From: CAZUQH01 sp964622465 | GTDB taxonomy: Bacteria > CG03 > CAZUQH01 | NCBI GenBank assembly: GCA_964622465.1 | Contig: CAZUQH010000005.1 | Coordinates: forward strand, 1-43,799 | DNA: 43,799 nt | Direction: 5' to 3' | Part shown: positions 16,452-23,619 of the stretch, one piece after another | Layout of the letters: each line of letters begins with the position of its first letter | Position numbering within the stretch: the first letter of the stretch is position 1 | The notes under the pieces: generated by a model | The model's input: the letters and a program-made list of their open reading frames with translations, nothing else | Told to the model about the DNA's origin: nothing | The model's database searches: none | Program-made: the position numbers and the translations under genes

Positions 16452-17723
16452 TCAGCGCTCAACCAGCACCTCTCTTTCAACGCGCCTTGATGCATCATAG
16501 AGCGCCTGATACACGGTTTTCCTTCCACTCAAGCACGCGTACATCTCAGCGTTCACGACCTCTTCAAGCCGGGAATATTCAATTACCGGCGGACGTGCAA
16601 TTGCAGTCGTCATCTGTTTCATAAACACCTCTAGTTCCGGCGATTCCTTGAATTCTACCAGTGGATACGCATTGAGATTTACAGGAATCTGACCGAGTGT
16701 GTTGCACCATTTTGCCTGTATTTCCGGCGAGGTCAGAAACCTCAGGAATTCGTATGCCATCTCAGGATGTTTACACTCCCTGAAGACAACAATGTTGGTA
16801 CCGCCGACATTGGTAGATGTCCCGCGGGGTCCCTCCGGAATTAGAGCAACCCCAAAATCAACCCCTGCGTCTTTAAACTGCTGGACATTCCAGGGACCGC
16901 TAAAAATCATTGAATACATGCCGTTCTTGAATCCGGTATCAGGGTCTATCGCACCTGCCTGCCATGCACCTACCTCAACACGGTGCTTCTGGTAAAGGTC
17001 TACTTTGAGCTGGAACGCAGCGACTCCCTCATCGCTGTCAAGAAGACATTTCGTCCCGTCTTCGCTTAAGAATTTGACGCCAAAAGTGTTGAAGAACGGA
17101 AAAGTCCACCACAGGGAATTGTGCATTGCAAATCCAAAGCGGTCCGTGCGCCCGTCTCTATCAAGGTCACGGGTTAGTTTCTTTGCGACCTGTATGAATT
17201 CATCCCAGTTTCGTGGAGGTACTGTAATTCCTGCTTCCATGAAATGTTTCTTGTTGTAAAACAGCGCGACGCCAGTGGTCTGGTCAGGGATGCCCCAGAT
17301 TCCACCTTTCAATATGTTTGAATTGATAGCAGCCGGGACATACTCGTGAATTATTTTGTCTGCACCAAATTGCTTCAGGTCAATTATGGAATTAGACAGG
17401 ACAAGGCGGGGAACGAAAGCAACATCTACTCTTGCTATGTCAGGCGCTGTATGGGTAACCATTGAGGTCATATATTTCATTTCGTGACCTTCCCACGGCA
17501 CACGCTTCACATGAAGACGAACGCCAGGATTTCTTCTCATAAACTCTTCTGCTATCTTCAGAAACACCTTATGCTCTGCTTCGTTGTAGGTCTCCCATAT
17601 TGTTAGAATAATTTCCTCTGCAGGGGCGCTTGCCTTTTTTTCACCCTTTGCGCAGCCAATCAGCACACACATACCAACTAAGAGCAGCGCAATTTTCTTC
17701 TTGTGTTTCTGAAATTCCAGCAT
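16452..17723 (-). CDS. ABC-type maltodextrin/sugar substrate-binding lipoprotein (MalE-like)
   Basis: Predicted 423-aa extracytoplasmic family-1 solute-binding protein. The ATG at 17723 has an ideal AAAGGAG Shine-Dalgarno and overlaps the region right after the permease stop; a longer frame to 17840 overlaps the permease and lacks a signal. The lipobox LIGC places the anchor at Cys24. Family marks are LTIWETYNEAEHKVF, FNTFGVKFLSEDG, GMYSMIFSGPWNV and the FLTSPEIQAKW region. It works with the two permeases directly upstream to bring oligosaccharides across the inner membrane. Maltodextrin is the likely ligand because all surrounding genes act on alpha-glucans, but the sequence alone does not prove ligand choice. 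Confidence 0.9.
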   Translation of the reverse strand: MLEFQKHKKKIALLLVGMCVLIGCAKGEKKASAPAEEIILTIWETYNEAEHKVFLKIAEEFMRRNPGVRLHVKRVPWEGHEMKYMTSMVTHTAPDIARVDVAFVPRLVLSNSIIDLKQFGADKIIHEYVPAAINSNILKGGIWGIPDQTTGVALFYNKKHFMEAGITVPPRNWDEFIQVAKKLTRDLDRDGRTDRFGFAMHNSLWWTFPFFNTFGVKFLSEDGTKCLLDSDEGVAAFQLKVDLYQKHRVEVGAWQAGAIDPDTGFKNGMYSMIFSGPWNVQQFKDAGVDFGVALIPEGPRGTSTNVGGTNIVVFRECKHPEMAYEFLRFLTSPEIQAKWCNTLGQIPVNLNAYPLVEFKESPELEVFMKQMTTAIARPPVIEYSRLEEVVNAEMYACLSGRKTVYQALYDASRRVEREVLVER

Positions 17724-17725
17724 CT

Positions 17726-18610
17726 TTACTCCTTTAGCGCGCCAACGGTCATGCCCTGAATAAAGAATCTCTGGGCAAATCCAAAGATTATTGCAATCGG
17801 AACAATGGAAAATGCACTCGCAGCCATCAGTTTTGTCCATTCGGTGGTATATTGACCACGAAAGAGCGCAAGACCAACAGGCAATGTCAGAAGAGGTGAA
17901 TCAGGGGTATTTACTACAAGTTGCCACAAGAAGTTATTCCAGTGAAAGAGAAATGTAATCAAAAAGACCGTTGCTATCGCCGGCATAGACAGAGGCACTA
18001 CAAATGTAAAGAATATTCGCCAGTCGCCTGCCCCATCTATTTTCGCCTGTTCAATCACAGAGTCAGGCAAGGTCTCCATATACTGCCTCAACAGGAACAA
18101 TCCCCATACGCTTGCGAGATGTGGAACAAACATTCCCTGATATGTGTTAACCCAGCGAAAAGTACTGACGAGTGCGAACTGCGGTACTAAATAGACCATG
18201 CCTGGCACCATCATTGTTGCAAGAAGAGTCCAGAAAAGTGGTTCTTTGCCGGCAAAATCCTTCTTCGCAAAAACATATGCGCCCATACTGCACATCAATG
18301 CTGTAACTGCACCACCTGCGGTCGCAACTACTAAACTGTTCAGAAAGAACTTTCCGAACGGATAGTCGGGATTTTTCCAGACGGAAGCAAAATTAGAGAA
18401 CAGTGGTTTTGCCCACGAAAAATCAAATGTAAAAGCGTGCCCTTCTTCCTTGAGCGCAACCCACAGCATCCAGAAGAACGGGAACAGCATTGCTACAGCC
18501 ATAATTACAAGGACAACCATGAGCGCTCCGCGGCGGAATCTTCTCTTCAACTCTTCAAGACGGGATTCGTTTATTTCTTCTTCCTCAAGTCCTGGTTCAG
18601 CTCTTTTCAC
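17726..18610 (-). CDS. ABC sugar transporter permease, MalG/CUT1-like
   Basis: Predicted 294-aa inner-membrane permease with six hydrophobic segments (first ~30-53) and the EAA loop near 184-207 (EQAKIDGAGDWRIFF, P-L-S-M-P), which docks the ATPase. The start is a GTG at 18610 with GAGGAA upstream. A charged N-terminus (~1-28, Glu/Arg rich) is somewhat longer than usual. The stop falls three bases before the solute-binding protein start, implying coupled translation. No ATPase gene is in the locus, so a shared MsmK/MalK-type ATPase encoded elsewhere is expected. Confidence 0.92.
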   Translation of the reverse strand: MKRAEPGLEEEEINESRLEELKRRFRRGALMVVLVIMAVAMLFPFFWMLWVALKEEGHAFTFDFSWAKPLFSNFASVWKNPDYPFGKFFLNSLVVATAGGAVTALMCSMGAYVFAKKDFAGKEPLFWTLLATMMVPGMVYLVPQFALVSTFRWVNTYQGMFVPHLASVWGLFLLRQYMETLPDSVIEQAKIDGAGDWRIFFTFVVPLSMPAIATVFLITFLFHWNNFLWQLVVNTPDSPLLTLPVGLALFRGQYTTEWTKLMAASAFSIVPIAIIFGFAQRFFIQGMTVGALKE

Positions 18611-18643
18611 CTTATCATGTTTCCTCGGGCAGTGCCCTGCAAT

Positions 18644-19561
18644 TTATCTTGTCCGCAGTGCGCGTGCATTCGCATAGGAAATCCCGAGCGTGACAAGAAG
18701 CAAAACGAAAGATATGGCTGCTGTGTAACCGTAGCGCATTGTCTGCCAGTTCTCAAAAAGGTAATACCCTGTCACGCGTGTCATTCCCTGAGTTACACCA
18801 CCGACAACTGCATAGGGTCTGCCGCTTGTCATTGCAAAGAATTCAGCAAAAGCATTCAATGCCTGAATCATTCCTGTTATTGACAGGAACAATACTATCG
18901 GTTTAACCAGCGGCAGAGTAATCAGCCAGAATTTCTGTCCAGCGTTTGCACCATCTATATCTGCCGCTTCGTACACGGATGTTGGAATATTTTGTATTGC
19001 TGCAAGGAACAAAATCATCCCGAATCCGAGCCCTTTGAGAACCACTGCGAATGCAACACCGAGCATTGCAGTCCTTGGATTGCCCAGTATGCCTGTCTGC
19101 GAAAAATAAGTTATTCCAAGAGAACTGAGAAACCTGTCAAGAATGCCGTAGTGTGGACTGTATATGAAAACCCAGATAATTCCAACTACAAGCATGTCAA
19201 GAACATTTGGAAGAAAATAGGCGGTTCTAAAGAATTTTACTCCCTGCAGTTTCTGATTCATAACTACTGCGAGCAAAAGAGAACCCAAGACACTGAATGG
19301 AATGCAGAGCGCTGCGTAGTAGAATGTCATTAAAAGTGACCACCAGAAGCGGGGGTCCTGCAATAACTCCAGGTAATTTCCAAAACCAACAAACTTCATT
19401 GTGGTGAAACAGTTAAACAGGTCGGTTGTCCACGATACTCTGTTCACGCTCAGCCACATAGAGTAGAAAATTGGATAGGCAAGGAATATCCCGAAGACAA
19501 TCAAGAAAGGCAAAAGAAATACATACGAAACCATGGTGTTCTGCCGCACAGTTCTTTTCAT
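18644..19561 (-). CDS. ABC sugar transporter permease, MalF/CUT1-like
   Basis: Predicted 305-aa inner-membrane permease. The ATG at 19561 follows a GGGAG Shine-Dalgarno seven bases away and is preferred to one seven codons earlier. Six membrane spans are visible (first ~12-33, FLLPFLIVFGIFLAYP) and an EAA motif near 196-220 (YEAADIDGANAGQKFW). It lacks the extra periplasmic loop of enteric MalF and is the short CUT1 form. It pairs with the MalG-like product encoded 33 bases downstream. Confidence 0.92.
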   Translation of the reverse strand: MKRTVRQNTMVSYVFLLPFLIVFGIFLAYPIFYSMWLSVNRVSWTTDLFNCFTTMKFVGFGNYLELLQDPRFWWSLLMTFYYAALCIPFSVLGSLLLAVVMNQKLQGVKFFRTAYFLPNVLDMLVVGIIWVFIYSPHYGILDRFLSSLGITYFSQTGILGNPRTAMLGVAFAVVLKGLGFGMILFLAAIQNIPTSVYEAADIDGANAGQKFWLITLPLVKPIVLFLSITGMIQALNAFAEFFAMTSGRPYAVVGGVTQGMTRVTGYYLFENWQTMRYGYTAAISFVLLLVTLGISYANARALRTR

Positions 19562-19582
19562 AATCACACTCCCGTTATCCAC

Positions 19583-19604
19583 GGTCCGCTGCGCCAGCAG
19601 CCGA
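19583..19604. repeat. Intergenic palindrome
   Basis: The 34-base gap before the MalF-like gene holds GGTCCGCTGCGCCAGCAGCCGAC, a near-palindrome able to form a 9-bp stem with one mismatch. Its halves resemble the left and right arms of the larger element at 15150-15316, as if that element had collapsed to its ends. Confidence 0.45.
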
Positions 19605-19616
19605 CTCAGTGTAAAG

Positions 19617-20531
19617 TTACCTGCGTGGTACTACCCCAGACCATGTTATTCCTAAATAGTGGCTAAGCGAGTTGTCCAGCATTCCGGTAGTTGCGGTAAG
19701 CGCATAGTCAATGCTAATACTGGAAACCCTGATGGTTGCTCCGCAGCCAAACCGCCTGAGGTCGTAGCCAGCGCGTAGAGTGAACGGCTGTTTATTGGGC
19801 GATATTTCCAGCCCAAACGCAATGTCACTCTCTATTATACTTCTCCTGACCGAATAATCAATAATTACCCTGTACCAGTCCCGTTTGTAACTTACACCTG
19901 CTTCTAACTGGAGTGGGAGATGTTGAGTGCCAAGAACGCCAACCTCAACAGGGACCAAATTTGACGCACAGATACCAAGTGAACCCCATGTAAATGGATA
20001 ATAGAGCCCGAGGTCACAGGTCATTTTGGAAGATTTTTTTCCGTAGCTCTCACAGAATCCTTTTAGATATTCATCCGGTGCATACTCCTGACTGAGACTC
20101 TTGATTCTAACTCCCACAAAAGAACCGGAGAGCTTGCCTGCCAGATAAAGCGAACCGATGTTCTCTTTATAGAGTTCACTGGCAGAGAAGGAACTGAATC
20201 CTGCCCCCAGCGTTACTATATCAAGCGGATACACGCCAAGGACAGTGCACTGAGACCAACTGGTGTTATACCAGCCAGGCACGAGTTGCGATGGCCCACC
20301 AAGTCCGCGGAATAATATCGCTGAATCGGCAACGAGAATCATGTTTCCCGGAACAGCAATCAATGCAGGGTTTTTGAGAGAAACATAATCGTTGCGGACA
20401 AGCGTTACAGCCGCACCTGCAAGTCCAGCAACCCGCGCCTGCTCAGGGTCCTGGAAAACAGCACCCGAGCGCACGCCGTTTAAGATAAGCATGGCGCAAA
20501 CAATCAGGAACATTCTGTTTAAGTTTCTCAT
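19617..20531 (-). CDS. PorV/PorQ-like outer-membrane protein (304 aa)
   Basis: Signal peptide (RMFLIVCAMLILNGVRSGA), then a PorV/PorQ-type N-terminus (ARVAGLAGAAVTLVRNDYVSLKNPALIAV, here with KNPALIA replacing the usual NPAGLA), and repeated amphipathic strands (WYRVIIDYSVR, FTLRAGYDLRRFGCG, ISIDYALTATTG). It ends ITWSGVVPRR. The ATG overlaps the TGA of the preceding 693-aa gene (ATGA), a sign of translational coupling. The FlgD-tailed protein and this barrel may therefore be made in fixed proportion, as expected if it helps secrete or anchor it. Function is inferred from PorV of type IX secretion. Confidence 0.68.
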   Translation of the reverse strand: MRNLNRMFLIVCAMLILNGVRSGAVFQDPEQARVAGLAGAAVTLVRNDYVSLKNPALIAVPGNMILVADSAILFRGLGGPSQLVPGWYNTSWSQCTVLGVYPLDIVTLGAGFSSFSASELYKENIGSLYLAGKLSGSFVGVRIKSLSQEYAPDEYLKGFCESYGKKSSKMTCDLGLYYPFTWGSLGICASNLVPVEVGVLGTQHLPLQLEAGVSYKRDWYRVIIDYSVRRSIIESDIAFGLEISPNKQPFTLRAGYDLRRFGCGATIRVSSISIDYALTATTGMLDNSLSHYLGITWSGVVPRR

Positions 20532-22609
20532 CTGACCACCACCACTGTTCCTGAGATTACTTTACTTCCTGTCTTAATCTGGTAGATATAAGGTCCACAC
20601 TCAACAATGTTGTCGCGCTCATCAACTCCTGCCCAGTCAGTGCCTTTTAGAGTTTTGACCTTTCGTCCAGCCCGGTCATAAATCACAATCTCTATATTTT
20701 CTAACTGACCGCGGAAGTTGAAACTAACACATTCTCCTCTATCAGGCACAAACATAGGTCTTGAAACTGATGCCAGTTCTGTTTCATCACCAGCCGGTGC
20801 TTCGGATTCAAAAATGGCGTAGCGTCCAAGATGCTGAGTTGTTGCTATCAATGTGTTGCGCGAGATGTCAAGTTCCGAATTGAGGCGAACCCACCGCGCC
20901 CCATCCCAGTACCACATTGAAAGTGCCTGCTCCGTAACCTCAAGGGCGCTTACATCGCTATCAAAATACTTCAGCCGGATTTGTACCGGTTTTGAAAAGG
21001 TAAAACCTATTTTGTTTCCAGCCGTATCTTCGCACCAGAAATCGTACACCGCAACAGGTATGCGGCAGGTGATACCAATATTTTCCAGTGGCACCTGGCT
21101 ATCCGCTACAAGTATTCCCTGGCTTTGATATGCGCCGAAAATACTCACAGTCCCCTTTCCACAATTTGAAGCAAGCAGGAGAGATGTTCTGCCTGAACTT
21201 TCACCTGAATCCGGCAAAGAAACCTCACCGCCGTTCACAAGATTGCAGGTCAGTTCCTGCGTATCATCTATCTTTAGAGTAACTACTGAGCCGTTTCCGG
21301 GAAAGTCGCCGCTTCTTCCATCGTTCTTTACTGCGTGAATATAGTAGTAGATTGTGCCTTCATCGGTAACGCTTGCCGGAATATCCGCTTTCCCTGATGA
21401 AAAACTGACAGATGTATATGTGGTGTCTTCCTTGCGCTTGTAATAGAGAGTTGCGCTTTGAATCTGGCCGGACGGCTCAAACTGCGCTACAATTTCAATT
21501 GGTCGGCCGGGATATGCAAACGCTGTCACGGGAGTATGTCCAATCATTGGCGGAGAATATGGCGTAGCTGACACCTGACTGCTTGTATCGCTTTCATTAC
21601 AGCTGGTATCCACACTTGTGACACAGAAATAGTATGTGGTCTCGTTTGACAGTCCTGTCGCCTGAAACTGATTGCTCGCAAGCGGCGTGGAATTTAATCT
21701 GTCTCCTTTCAAACCTTGAACAGTGCTCTGCCATACATAGTAACCTGCAAGGTCGCAAGCAGATGTAACCTTCTGCCACTGTAAATTAACACAGCAATCT
21801 CCGGCAGTTGCTGAAATATTTTTAGGAATCGGAGGTGGAGTAAAATCGTCACCCGGAGAAACCCCCGAATCCGCGCCACAATCGCCGTCTCTGTCTACTG
21901 GTACTACACACCAGGCGCTGAACTTGAACTGGTCATACCAGTTAGCGCCGAAATCATCTTCCTGGTTCGGAATTGCCTCATGGACACTTCCGATGAGAGT
22001 CCCATCGTCGCCTGCTGAGAGAGCCACAATAATTTTCAACATTGCGTGTTGCGGAACGCCACCTGGAACCCCGGGGAAGAGAACGCTCCAAGGTATGCCG
22101 AGCTCTGCAGAACCGGAAATGCCGCTGCCTCCCCCCTTACTCGCTCCGTTCGCTTGGCCTGAGAGGTTATCGGTTTGTACAGTTGTCGTGATTCTAAAGA
22201 ACCTGAAAGATGGGTTGTCCTGCATTTCATAGAGTTCCCATTGATAGTCAGGCTTGAACGATTCCGGGAAAAGATGATTTTTCCTGTGCCAGTATTCAAG
22301 ACCGGAAGCGTCTGTTATGTCGCCAAATCCCCAATCGTCCACTATATCAAGATAGACCCATACTCCGTTTCCCTCCTGTGCGCCTGATACCCCAAGATAA
22401 AGATTATTTGCATCCCATGTACAGTAGAGGTCATAAAGTTCATTCTTGTCGCCCCAGGGTGAATCATAATGGAGGTCGGCATAAATCAGTTCGTCACTTG
22501 AGAAATCACCTATATCCCCGTCCACTAGAATAGTATGTGGAGTTAATCCAAAAGATGTGCTTGCTATTGCAAACAAAAAAGCGCTAATTAGAGATAGCGC
22601 TCTGCTCAC
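20528..22609 (-). CDS. Secreted DOMON / FN3 protein with FlgD-type C-terminal tail (693 aa)
   Basis: The GTG start at 22609 overlaps the TAG stop of the PorV gene by one base. The signal peptide is SLISAFLFAIASTSFG. A DOMON-like glucan-binding sandwich follows (~28-245, LVDGDIGDF, CTWDANNLYLGVSG), then an acidic calcium-type linker (VDRDGDCGADSG), an FN3 domain (~265-355, NLQWQK to YYFCVTSVDTS), an Ig-like domain (~360-455), a beta region with DFWCEDTAGNKIGF, and a FlgD-type tail (~610-693) that ends TVVVVR. Eleven or more cysteines are unusual for this locus and suggest disulfides. There is no catalytic domain. It is probably a surface-attached starch-binding or scaffold protein. Confidence 0.75.
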   Translation of the reverse strand: MSRALSLISAFLFAIASTSFGLTPHTILVDGDIGDFSSDELIYADLHYDSPWGDKNELYDLYCTWDANNLYLGVSGAQEGNGVWVYLDIVDDWGFGDITDASGLEYWHRKNHLFPESFKPDYQWELYEMQDNPSFRFFRITTTVQTDNLSGQANGASKGGGSGISGSAELGIPWSVLFPGVPGGVPQHAMLKIIVALSAGDDGTLIGSVHEAIPNQEDDFGANWYDQFKFSAWCVVPVDRDGDCGADSGVSPGDDFTPPPIPKNISATAGDCCVNLQWQKVTSACDLAGYYVWQSTVQGLKGDRLNSTPLASNQFQATGLSNETTYYFCVTSVDTSCNESDTSSQVSATPYSPPMIGHTPVTAFAYPGRPIEIVAQFEPSGQIQSATLYYKRKEDTTYTSVSFSSGKADIPASVTDEGTIYYYIHAVKNDGRSGDFPGNGSVVTLKIDDTQELTCNLVNGGEVSLPDSGESSGRTSLLLASNCGKGTVSIFGAYQSQGILVADSQVPLENIGITCRIPVAVYDFWCEDTAGNKIGFTFSKPVQIRLKYFDSDVSALEVTEQALSMWYWDGARWVRLNSELDISRNTLIATTQHLGRYAIFESEAPAGDETELASVSRPMFVPDRGECVSFNFRGQLENIEIVIYDRAGRKVKTLKGTDWAGVDERDNIVECGPYIYQIKTGSKVISGTVVVVR

Positions 22610-23559
22610 TAGAATTTGCCTCCAAATGAGAACCGGTGAGTATAGCCAAGGTCGCCATACGGCACAAACGCATAGTCAATATAGTAGTTATAGATTCTAA
22701 ATCCGCAGCCGGAAGTCAATCCAGATAGCGCGCCAAGCACATTTCCGCCAACTCTTTGCTTGTAACCTGCACGCAAAGCAATGCGTCCCCAGAGCCACAA
22801 TTCAGCACCTGCTTTCACAGTAAGGTTGTTGTCAATCGGCTGTTCCGCCTCTATTGCAAGAAGCAATCCGTCTCTGAAATATGAGCCACTTGCTCCAAGC
22901 CGGACAATTAACGGGATGGATTCGTGCATCCGGTCAAATTTTAGCGACCCGCCGATATTCTGCACTGCAATGCCTGCTCGCCATACTCCACCAAGCATCG
23001 GCTCCTCTGCGAGTATTCCTATATCGCTGGATAGCGTATCTGCCTCAGCGTCATCAATTGATTCAGCAATATACTTAATAGATACGCCTGCTCCAACTTG
23101 TGTGGATAGTTTCCTGCCTGCTGCAAGCACCCCAAGCTTATCCCATGCGCCCCACCTATCATCCAGAATCAGGTAGCCGTCATAATTATTCGCTATGATG
23201 GTGCGTGGAATACCATCCGTATGAAGGTAACTCATATTAAGCCCGAGAGTAAACCAGTTCAAAACTGGCTGGACATAACAAAGTGAATGATACTTAATAT
23301 CCTGGAACCATTCAATGTGCATTGCGGAAAATTCAATTCTGTCAAGATAGGCAAGACCTGCAGGATTCAATAACACGCTTGCGGCGTCATCAGCGATACC
23401 AACAAATGCTTCTCCGAGCGCAACAGGCCTTGCAGCAGTCCCGATTTTGAGGAAGCTGCCAGAAGTAGTGCCAGGACCTTTTGCATCAGCAGGCGCTGTT
23501 CCACTTATGCCTATCATAAACATTAGCACCATGATTACAACCACTTTGCGTCTAAACAT
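22609..23559 (-). CDS. PorV/PorQ family outer-membrane protein (316 aa)
   Basis: The clearest PorV/PorQ member of the window. After the signal peptide (VVVIMVLMFMIGISGTAPADA) come FLKIGTAARPVALGEAF, VGIADDAASVLLNPAGLA and EFSAMHIEWFQDIKY, the conserved N-terminal block of the family, followed by a barrel that ends HRFSFGGKF with a C-terminal Phe. In Bacteroidetes, PorV carries cargo from the type IX translocon to the attachment complex. Its place between two FlgD-tailed secreted proteins fits a role in exporting or anchoring them. Other type IX components are not in this window. AAGG lies seven bases before the ATG. Confidence 0.85.
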   Translation of the reverse strand: MFRRKVVVIMVLMFMIGISGTAPADAKGPGTTSGSFLKIGTAARPVALGEAFVGIADDAASVLLNPAGLAYLDRIEFSAMHIEWFQDIKYHSLCYVQPVLNWFTLGLNMSYLHTDGIPRTIIANNYDGYLILDDRWGAWDKLGVLAAGRKLSTQVGAGVSIKYIAESIDDAEADTLSSDIGILAEEPMLGGVWRAGIAVQNIGGSLKFDRMHESIPLIVRLGASGSYFRDGLLLAIEAEQPIDNNLTVKAGAELWLWGRIALRAGYKQRVGGNVLGALSGLTSGCGFRIYNYYIDYAFVPYGDLGYTHRFSFGGKF

Positions 23560-23570
23560 AATAGTCCTTA

Positions 23571-23618
23571 CGCACCGTCACTCCTTGCCGCTGGAGGCGG
23601 TCGGTGCGCCGACGTGAC
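23571..23618. repeat. Intergenic interrupted hairpin / GC-rich palindrome
   Basis: CGCACCG at 23571-23577 pairs with CGGTGCG at 23602-23608, and an inner CCGC pairs with GCGG. The 3' part (GGTCGGTGCGCCGACG, 23599-23614) is another version of the palindromic core seen at 7531, 15150 and 19583. There is no T-run on the minus side, so it does not look like an ordinary terminator. Confidence 0.45.
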
Positions 23619-23619
23619 A

